A stretch of DNA of 18,928 nt, taken from contig DHEF01000031.1 of assembly GCA_002399735.1 (NCBI GenBank), positions 8,225 to 27,152 of the forward strand, given 5' to 3'. Below, one piece after another: positions 14,103-18,928 of this stretch (positions are counted from its first letter, which is position 1; each line of letters starts with the position of its first letter). Both the position numbers and the translations under genes were made by a program. Source of the stretch: Chitinophagaceae bacterium UBA4857 (GTDB lineage Bacteria > Bacteroidota > Bacteroidia > Chitinophagales > Chitinophagaceae). Under the pieces are notes generated by a model. That model was not told where the DNA came from and made no database searches. It saw only the letters and a program-made list of their open reading frames with translations.

Positions 14103-15188
14103 CTACAAAAACTTATCGCCTTTATTTCTTCTTACCTCTGCTACGTATTCTTTTATTTCCTGTTCTTTTTCTTTCTTGCATATTAGTAGTACGTCTTTAG
14201 TGTCTACAACAATATAATCTTCCATGCCTTGTAGCAATACCAGTTTATTATGTGGCATATGGACCATATTGTTTTTTGCATCCACAATCATTACGTGGTC
14301 GCCAATTACAGCGTTCTGAAAATAATCTTTTTCCATATTATCCCAGGCGCTGTTCCAGGTACCTAAATCGCTCCAGGCAAAATCGGCGGGTAATACATAC
14401 ACATTATCGGCTTTTTCCATAATACCAAAATCGATAGAGATGTTGGTACACTGCGGATAAATTCTTTCTATGGCCGCTTTTTCATCAGGGGTATTAAACT
14501 TGTCCTCTTCAGCATGAAAAACTTCATGCATTTCGGGCAATAGTTTTTCAAATGCGTCAATCAGGTTTTTTACTTTCCAGGTAAATATGCCGGCGTTCCA
14601 TAAAAAATCGCCGCTGGCAACAAAGGTTTTTGCCAGTTCCAGGTTAGGCTTTTCGGTAAATGTTTTTACTTTATAAATACCCGGTGCAGCTTCTGGTGCA
14701 TCGTGTTGTATATAACCATAACCCGTATTAGGGTTGGTTGGTTTAATACCAATGGTAACCAATGCATTTATATGTGTTACAAAATCAAAAGCTTTTTCGG
14801 CTACGGTTACAAAAGCATCGGTATCTAAAATTAAATTATCGGCTGGGGCTGCAATCATTACCGCTTGCGGATCTTTTTGCAAAAGCTTAAAACCAATGTA
14901 GGCAATGCAGGGTGCGGTGTTTTTGCGGGATGGTTCGGCTAAAATATTTTCTGCGGATATTTCGGGTAATTGTTCTTTAACCTTGCCTACATATTCGGCT
15001 GCGGTAATGACAAAAATATTTTCCGGCGGTACCAGGCGTGAGTATCTTTCAAATGTTTGCTGAATGAGTGTTTTACCTAAACCCAGAATATCTAAAAACT
15101 GTTTTGGCAAACCTGTCCGACTCATGGGCCAAAAGCGGCTTCCTATTCCTCCGGCCATAATGGCTACATATCTATGCTGGTTACTCAT
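14103..15188 (-). CDS. manC: Mannose-1-phosphate guanylyltransferase
   Basis: Makes GDP-mannose from mannose-1-phosphate and GTP in the cytosol, feeding glycan and surface-polysaccharide synthesis. The short, single-domain form (361 residues from ATG 15188) lacks the phosphomannose-isomerase domain of bifunctional ManC/AlgA. The nucleotidyltransferase signature AGGIGSRFWPMSRTGLPKQF is near the N-terminus; AEPSRKNTAPCIAY, APADNLI (uridyl/guanylyl-binding Asp), FTEKPN, FLWNAGIF and FAWSDLGTW follow in family order. The frame stays open to a TTG at 15216-15218, but that TTG is the end of a perfect -7 box (TAGCTTTG, 15216-15223), so translation from it is unlikely; ATG 15188, just before SNQHRYVAIMAGG, is chosen. 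Divergent from the SixA gene. Confidence 0.95.
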   Translation of the reverse strand: MSNQHRYVAIMAGGIGSRFWPMSRTGLPKQFLDILGLGKTLIQQTFERYSRLVPPENIFVITAAEYVGKVKEQLPEISAENILAEPSRKNTAPCIAYIGFKLLQKDPQAVMIAAPADNLILDTDAFVTVAEKAFDFVTHINALVTIGIKPTNPNTGYGYIQHDAPEAAPGIYKVKTFTEKPNLELAKTFVASGDFLWNAGIFTWKVKNLIDAFEKLLPEMHEVFHAEEDKFNTPDEKAAIERIYPQCTNISIDFGIMEKADNVYVLPADFAWSDLGTWNSAWDNMEKDYFQNAVIGDHVMIVDAKNNMVHMPHNKLVLLQGMEDYIVVDTKDVLLICKKEKEQEIKEYVAEVRRNKGDKFL

Positions 15189-15215
15189 TCTTATTACTTG
15201 AGGTATGTAAAACTC

Positions 15216-15223
15216 CAAAGCTA
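15216..15223 (-). promoter_or_regulatory. -7 promoter box of manC
   Basis: TAGCTTTG on the minus strand, an exact TAnnTTTG match, 27 bases before the ATG at 15188. A TTG with 22-base spacing may act as -33. It rules out the longer TTG-initiated reading. Confidence 0.6.
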
Positions 15224-15335
15224 TTCAATTTAGCTTACAATACCACAATAGTTATATAGTTATGACAAGCTTATAACCGGTTGTTTTTGATGGCCCGAAA
15301 ATTGAGCATACAAACTATATTTATTAAACCAATTG

Positions 15336-15343
15336 TACCTTTG
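15336..15343 (+). promoter_or_regulatory. Upstream -7 box of sixA (P1)
   Basis: TACCTTTG, an exact TAnnTTTG match, 39 bases before the sixA ATG. It would give a leader of about 35 bases. No clear -33. Confidence 0.45.
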
Positions 15344-15370
15344 TATGCTTATATATAATTCGCTCATTAT

Positions 15371-15378
15371 TAATTTTG
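15371..15378 (+). promoter_or_regulatory. Proximal -7 box of sixA (P2), abutting the start codon
   Basis: TAATTTTG, an exact TAnnTTTG match that ends 4 bases before the ATG at 15383. Transcription from it would start at or beside the A of the ATG, giving a leaderless mRNA. Confidence 0.5.
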
Positions 15379-15382
15379 CGTT

Positions 15383-15898
15383 ATGACAAACGATGCCCGA
15401 CAACCATATAAAACACTCATACTGGTGCGCCATGCAAAAAGCGATTGGGGCAATCTTAGTTTAAGCGATTTTGACCGGCCGTTAAATGAACGTGGTTTAA
15501 GAGATGCGCCACGTATGGCACAACACTTAATTGAAAAAGGTATTGCTATTGATGCATTTATTGCCAGCCCTGCTAAGCGTGCAAAAAAAACAGCCCAGAT
15601 TTTTTCCAACGCGTATGAACGTGATAAAGATGCCATTATTTACCATACAGCATTATACCTGGCACCACCTACTGTTTTTTTTGATGTGATAAGTCAAACC
15701 GATAACCAATACAACAGCATTGCTGTTTTTTCGCACAACAACGGGCTGACCGATTTTGCGAACCTGTTAACCAACACCCGTATAGATGACTTACCTACCT
15801 GCGGTGTTTTTGCCGTAAATATTGCTACCGATAACTGGGCAAATATTGCTCACGCCGATAAACATTTTTTGTTTTGCGATTATCCGAAAGGAATTTAA
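15383..15898 (+). CDS. sixA: Histidine phosphatase, SixA-like
   Basis: A 171-residue cytosolic member of the branch-2 histidine phosphatase (RHG) superfamily. The phosphohistidine-accepting motif is LILVRHAKSDW (Arg16, His17); FDRPLNERGLRDAPRMAQHL follows as in SixA, then ASPAKRAKKTAQIF (Arg66) and the second catalytic His118 in FSHNNGLTDFANLL. SixA removes phosphate from phosphohistidine on phosphotransfer proteins. E. coli SixA is about 161 residues, so the size fits. It is monocistronic, divergent from manC, with two -7 boxes, the nearer almost touching the ATG. Confidence 0.93.
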   Translation: MTNDARQPYKTLILVRHAKSDWGNLSLSDFDRPLNERGLRDAPRMAQHLIEKGIAIDAFIASPAKRAKKTAQIFSNAYERDKDAIIYHTALYLAPPTVFFDVISQTDNQYNSIAVFSHNNGLTDFANLLTNTRIDDLPTCGVFAVNIATDNWANIAHADKHFLFCDYPKGI

Positions 15899-16020
15899 TG
15901 CCAAGTCGGAAAGACCGTGAGACAGAAAGCTGAAAGCAAGCATTGCGAGTAACTAAGATTCAAATCACAGATCAAAAAATCTGAGATCATTGATAATGCA
16001 CAAATCCTAAATCAGTAAAA

Positions 16021-16055
16021 GTCGGGAAGTCCGAAAGACCGTGAGACCGAAAGAC
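16021..16055. repeat. Short tandem repeat, GAAAGACC units
   Basis: Imperfect units (GGGAAGTCC, GAAAGACC, GTGAGACC, GAAAGACA) resembling those at 5879-5915 and 15904-15930. Confidence 0.65.
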
Positions 16056-16104
16056 AGATTGATAACGTTTCTCTTTCAATAAATCCTAAATCGAAAAATC
16101 AGAC

Positions 16105-16245
16105 ATCATAAATTTCCTCCCGCTCATGGGCTGCACGACTGGCAGTAGTAGCTGCAATGAAGCGTGGGTGCGTAGCCCGGCGTTGCACTACTACAGAAGG
16201 CGTGGTCTGAAGCTGAATAGCATTACTACTGCTGACAGCCCCAAA
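16105..16245 (-). repeat. Dispersed structured repeat R1, copy 3
   Basis: About 141 bases aligned with copy 1 (6019-6162). A long stem is conserved: 16145-16157 (with C16152 bulged) pairs with 16183-16194 in 12 pairs, plus a T-G wobble 16158/16182. The C6060-G6110 pair of copy 1 is T16146-A16193 here, a compensatory change. The loop is 23 bases (26 in copy 1). It ends in AGCCCCAAA at 16245, 86 bases before the Rieske start codon. Confidence 0.8.
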
Positions 16246-16305
16246 CCCCATTTGTATTTTATTAAACCTTGTAGCCAATATTTTACTTTTATACCAATGG
16301 TGTGT

Positions 16306-16313
16306 TAGTTTTG
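16306..16313 (+). promoter_or_regulatory. -7 promoter box of the Rieske gene
   Basis: TAGTTTTG, an exact TAnnTTTG match, 17 bases before the GTG at 16331. The leader would be about 13 bases if GTG is used. Confidence 0.5.
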
Positions 16314-16330
16314 TTGTACAAACGTTACCA

Positions 16331-16681
16331 GTGGAAAAAACTTATGAATGGCATAAGATAGCCATGCATGTGAATGAGCTTCCTTTTGCAGATAATAATA
16401 TTGCTGTTATAAAAATTAAGGGCAAAAAAATTTGCCTGGGCTTGTTTAATAACCAAATTTTTGCATTTGGTTATTTATGTCCGCATGCCGGTAAACCACT
16501 GGCAGAGGGTTATATTGATGCGCAGGGCCGTGTAGTGTGCCCGTTACACCGCTATAAGTTTGACATGAGCAACGGCCGCAATGTAACCGGCGAGGGTTAC
16601 TACATGAAACACTGGCCGGTTGAAGACCGGGAAGATGGTATTTTTCTGGGGCTGGAGCCATCGGGGTTTTTCTTATGGTAG
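16331..16681 (+). CDS. Rieske [2Fe-2S] ferredoxin-like protein
   Basis: A 116-residue single-domain Rieske protein. The cluster ligands are complete: Cys50-Pro-His52 and Cys70-Pro-Leu-His73 with 17 residues between, in YLCPHAGKPLAEGYIDAQGR and VVCPLHRYKFDMSNG. There is no signal peptide or membrane anchor, so it is a soluble ferredoxin of the NirD/BphF-like kind, donating electrons to an unknown partner. The frame begins at GTG 16331 (MEKTYEWHKIAMHV...); an in-frame ATG at 16364 would remove 11 residues. The GTG is favoured because the first strand (YEWHKIA) fits the fold. No oxygenase or reductase partner lies nearby. The start follows R1 copy 3 and a -7 box. Confidence 0.93.
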   Translation: MEKTYEWHKIAMHVNELPFADNNIAVIKIKGKKICLGLFNNQIFAFGYLCPHAGKPLAEGYIDAQGRVVCPLHRYKFDMSNGRNVTGEGYYMKHWPVEDREDGIFLGLEPSGFFLW

Positions 16682-16824
16682 GTTTTAAGCATAAACCCGT
16701 AGTATATTTTAGGCGGCTTCTCTTAAATTTATGTTGATAAATGTCAAATAAACAGGGGTTTTTACGATAGTACTGCAATAAAATCGGATCATGTCGTTAA
16801 TGAATGACTAAATCCAATTTTTAT

Positions 16825-17820
16825 ATGAGAAAACTCTACTTACTGGGTAGTAGTTGTTGCTTTGCTGTTTGTTTACATGCACAAACCATATTTACAGCAC
16901 AAGGAGCTACACCGCTTTACATTTCTCCGGCCACTGTATTTTATGCTGACGGTTTAGGCTTTCAGCCAACTGCCGGTTTTACCATTACCAATAACAGTCT
17001 GGACAAAAACACAACGCTGGTAAACTATACTGTTAACCCGTATGTTGCCCGGGTGTACAAGTTTGCCAATACCACTGCTGTTTACAACGGCTACCTGGGT
17101 ATATTTTACCAGGATACTGAGCTTATCGGCATAGCAGAAAGTATGTTTGAAATTAATGTACACGATAACACACAGTGGCATGCATTAAGCACATTCGCAT
17201 TTGATGCCAACGCCAATTTTGTTATTAGCAACCCTGTTAGTAATACCGCATTAAACGAGTTAACCATTGCCAATATGCTGCTTGCTTTACCTGTAAAGTG
17301 GGGCAATGTACAGGCTTTTAGAACACAACAACACATAACCGTAAACTGGCAAACCAAACAAGAGCAACAGGTAAAAGGCTTTACTGTGGAGCGTAGTCTG
17401 GATGGTCTGGTATGGCAAACGGTAGTTGCTAATATTCCGGCTAAAAATACCGAGCAGGGAGGTTTGTATAAAATAACCGACCCAAAACACCTGCCCATGC
17501 AAGTGTATTACCGCATTAAACAAACCGACTTTAGCGGCCATCATAGTTTTTCAAATGTAGTAATGGTAGAAGCTGCCGATATACAAGCGGAAAGAATGAT
17601 CGTTTATCCCAACCCTGTTACCGAAAGTTTTAAACTAACAGGCATTAATGGCAACACTGTAAAAACAGTAAGCCTTTACAATATACAGGGTGTATTACTA
17701 AAAACCTGGACAACGGGTGCCAATTTGTACAATATAGCTGACCAAAAACCGGGTACATATTTAATTAGTGTTACTGCTAACAATAACCGTGTACAACATT
17801 TTAAAATAACTAAATACTAA
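16825..17820 (+). CDS. T9SS type A sorting-domain surface protein
   Basis: A 331-residue secreted protein counted from ATG 16825, where a clean signal peptide begins (MRKLYLLGSSCCFAVCLHAQ); the frame also reaches an ATG at 16804 that adds seven polar residues before it. The N-terminal half (to about residue 150) is Asn/Thr-rich beta structure of unknown function. Then ALPVKWGNVQAF...ITVNWQTKQEQQVKGFTVERS resembles the Bacteroidota Ig/FN3-like module that precedes the export signal. The end (IVYPNPVTESFKLTG... YNIQGVLLKTW... PGTYLISVTANNNRVQHFKI) is a type A C-terminal sorting domain for the type IX secretion system: exported across the outer membrane and normally anchored. It lies 24 bases before the tail-collar protein gene, probably one operon. 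Confidence 0.93.
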   Translation: MRKLYLLGSSCCFAVCLHAQTIFTAQGATPLYISPATVFYADGLGFQPTAGFTITNNSLDKNTTLVNYTVNPYVARVYKFANTTAVYNGYLGIFYQDTELIGIAESMFEINVHDNTQWHALSTFAFDANANFVISNPVSNTALNELTIANMLLALPVKWGNVQAFRTQQHITVNWQTKQEQQVKGFTVERSLDGLVWQTVVANIPAKNTEQGGLYKITDPKHLPMQVYYRIKQTDFSGHHSFSNVVMVEAADIQAERMIVYPNPVTESFKLTGINGNTVKTVSLYNIQGVLLKTWTTGANLYNIADQKPGTYLISVTANNNRVQHFKITKY

Positions 17821-17844
17821 TTGCTTACAAGAAAAAATATCATT

Positions 17845-18789
17845 ATGAAAAAAATATTTGTTATTCTTTTATCCCTTACCGTTTACAGTTCACAGGCACA
17901 GGTGGGTATTGGTACCGTTACTCCCGATGTATCATCGCAATTAGATATTAGCGCCACCGACAAAGGGTTGTTAATACCTCGTTTAACGGCCAGTCAGCGG
18001 ATAGGCATTGCCAGCCCGGCAACAGGTTTATTGGTGTACCAAACCAACGATGTAGCTGGTTTTTATTATTATACGGGTACTGCGTGGACCAATTTTGTAA
18101 GTGGCGGATCGGGAGGCGTACCAACGGGAACAATTATGGCTTTTGCCGGTACTACGGTACCTGCAGGCTGGGTATTGTGTAACGGCGCCGCTATTAGCCG
18201 CAGTTTAAATGCCCCTTTGTTTACTGCTATTGGTTCTATTTATGGTATGGGTAACGGTACTACAACTTTTAATGTGCCCGATTTACGTGGACGCACCATT
18301 TTTGGCCTGGACAATATGGGTGGCACTGCTGCCAACCGTTTAACCACCGCAGGTGGTATTAGCGTTAACAATACACTGGGTGCCAATGGTGGTAACCAAA
18401 CACTTAGCATTGGTGTTACTAATCTGCCGGCCCATAACCATACATTTACCGGTACATCGGCCACCACCAGCAGTAACAGCCATAGCCACACCTATCAGGA
18501 TGCTTATTTTGCTGAAAATACCAACCTTATCGGTAATACCAATACGGCAGGCGGCAACAACCGTTTTGGCACCAGTGCCGGTACTGATACTGATAATAGT
18601 TTTTTGTTTAGAACCAACTCTAATACGCATACCTCTAACTCCACCCATGCAAGCACACAAATTAGTACCGGCAGTAACAGCCATAGCCACGATGTAACTG
18701 CCACGGGTACCATCGGTAATACCGGTAATGGTACTGCCCTGGCCTCGTTAAACCCTGGTTTGGTGCTTAATTATATTATTAAACTGTAA
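17845..18789 (+). CDS. Secreted phage-tail-collar-domain fibre protein
   Basis: A 314-residue exported protein from ATG 17845 (the frame also opens at a TTG at 17821, but the signal peptide MKKIFVILLSLTVYSSQAQ starts at the ATG). Residues 20-85 are the VGIGT.TP...LDISATDKGLLIPRL...TGLLVYQT...YYYTGTAW module common at the start of Bacteroidota surface proteins. Residues 93-150 are a phage tail collar / microcystin-dependent-protein domain (GTIMAFAGTTVPAGWVLCNG...FNVPDLRGR). The C-terminal part is Ser/Thr/Asn/His-rich with HNH (197-199), HSH (213-215), HTS (262-264) and HSH (280-282), like metal-binding HxH motifs of trimeric tail fibres, and ends NPGLVLNYIIKL. It has no T9SS domain itself. An exact in-frame 20-base repeat lies inside. 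Likely a trimeric adhesin or surface fibre (inference). Confidence 0.9.
   Translation: MKKIFVILLSLTVYSSQAQVGIGTVTPDVSSQLDISATDKGLLIPRLTASQRIGIASPATGLLVYQTNDVAGFYYYTGTAWTNFVSGGSGGVPTGTIMAFAGTTVPAGWVLCNGAAISRSLNAPLFTAIGSIYGMGNGTTTFNVPDLRGRTIFGLDNMGGTAANRLTTAGGISVNNTLGANGGNQTLSIGVTNLPAHNHTFTGTSATTSSNSHSHTYQDAYFAENTNLIGNTNTAGGNNRFGTSAGTDTDNSFLFRTNSNTHTSNSTHASTQISTGSNSHSHDVTATGTIGNTGNGTALASLNPGLVLNYIIKL
18470..18690 (+). repeat. Exact 20-base direct repeat inside the fibre gene
   Basis: GCAGTAACAGCCATAGCCAC occurs at 18470-18489 and again at 18671-18690, 201 bases apart (67 codons). Both encode SNSHSH. Recombination between them would delete or duplicate 67 residues in frame. Confidence 0.95.
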
Positions 18790-18860
18790 TTTTTATGGGT
18801 ATGTAAAAGCCAGGAGTAAAATTTGCCAAAAAAACTATATAAAAAATTAGTGCTTAATAG

Positions 18861-18890
18861 TTTGTTGGATGGTGAAATTTCCTATTTTTG
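18861..18890 (+). promoter_or_regulatory. Promoter of the tRNA gene
   Basis: TTTG (18861-18864), an 18-base spacer and TATTTTTG (18883-18890): the best two-part Bacteroidota promoter (TTTG / TAnnTTTG) in the window. It would start transcription about 15 bases before the tRNA. Confidence 0.8.
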
Positions 18891-18911
18891 CAACCCCGAA
18901 AGGGAAAACAC

Positions 18912-18928
18912 TCCTCCTTAGCTCAGTT
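18912..18928 (+). tRNA. tRNA 5' end, probably tRNA-Asn (truncated by window edge)
   Basis: TCCTCCT (acceptor arm), TA (positions 8-9), GCTC (D stem) and AGTT (D loop) fit the first 17 bases of a tRNA. A 5' TCCTCC acceptor strand is typical of bacterial tRNA-Asn; the anticodon is outside the window, so the identity is inference. Confidence 0.75.

Larger units (their letters stand above)
15899..16330. other. 432-base intergenic region: composite repeats
   Basis: No gene is supported. In order: GAAAGACC-type tandem units (about 15904-15930), AAATCTGAGATCAT (15977-15990, identical to 5976-5989), CAAATCCTAAATCA (16001-16014, identical to 6009-6022), more GAAAGACC units (16021-16055), R1 copy 3 (16105-16245) and the Rieske promoter (16306-16313). 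Confidence 0.7.

Noticed and set aside
16126..16308. 60-codon plus-strand frame between sixA and the Rieske gene
   Set aside because: It lies within R1 copy 3 and reads into promoter sequence; no counterpart is open in the same frame in copy 1.
18353..18697. Overlapping frames on both strands in the tail-collar gene
   Set aside because: Low-complexity Thr/Ser/Asn codons leave several frames open by chance; the collar-domain frame has the signal peptide and domain motifs.

Overview
The window looks like chromosomal DNA of a Bacteroidota bacterium, most likely a Chitinophagaceae-type member of Chitinophagia/Sphingobacteriia. The signs are several perfect Bacteroidota -7 boxes (TAnnTTTG) in front of genes, no Shine-Dalgarno-like leaders, a C-terminal type IX secretion (T9SS) sorting domain, a 'VGIGT..P / GLLIPR' secreted protein of the kind common in this phylum, and intergenic spaces filled with short dispersed repeats. 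No phage, plasmid, transposase or CRISPR gene is visible. The family assignment is inference.

Layout. 1-143 (-): start of acyl carrier protein. 426-3551 (-): two-gene unit of a Prc/Tsp-type S41 protease followed by a secreted helical protein of unknown function. 3759-4184 (+): GNAT acetyltransferase. 4419-5786 (-): a second, AT-rich, PDZ-less S41-type protein lying between repeat-rich spacers. 6366-8084 (-): M3 oligoendopeptidase with a rho-independent terminator behind it. 8167-9692 (-): HAD phosphatase of the YjjG type and a TraB/GumN-like secreted protein, 5 bases apart. 9814-11391 (+): secreted D-aminoacylase whose last codons come from a repeat hairpin. 11687-12109 (-): SnoaL/DUF4440-like secreted protein. 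12554-14032 (+): small HTH-like protein plus an orphan BtrH_N-type predicted Cys/His acyltransferase. 14051-14088: bidirectional terminator. 14103-15188 (-): mannose-1-phosphate guanylyltransferase. 15383-15898 (+): SixA-like phosphohistidine phosphatase. 16331-16681 (+): Rieske ferredoxin. 16825-18789 (+): T9SS-exported protein and a secreted phage-tail-collar-type fibre protein, 24 bases apart. 18861-18928 (+): promoter and 5' end of a tRNA, probably tRNA-Asn.

Functionally most of this is housekeeping and envelope biology: protein and peptide turnover (two S41 proteins, M3 peptidase, D-aminoacylase), nucleotide-sugar supply, redox and signalling enzymes, and cell-surface proteins. The least explained parts are (i) a dispersed structured repeat present in three same-orientation copies (about 6019-6162, 12395-12513, 16105-16245), with a paired-base change supporting a long stem; (ii) the HTH-like + BtrH_N gene pair, which stands without a recognisable biosynthetic cluster; (iii) the T9SS/tail-collar pair with an exact in-frame 20-base direct repeat; and (iv) three genes whose -7 box almost touches the start codon, suggesting leaderless mRNAs.
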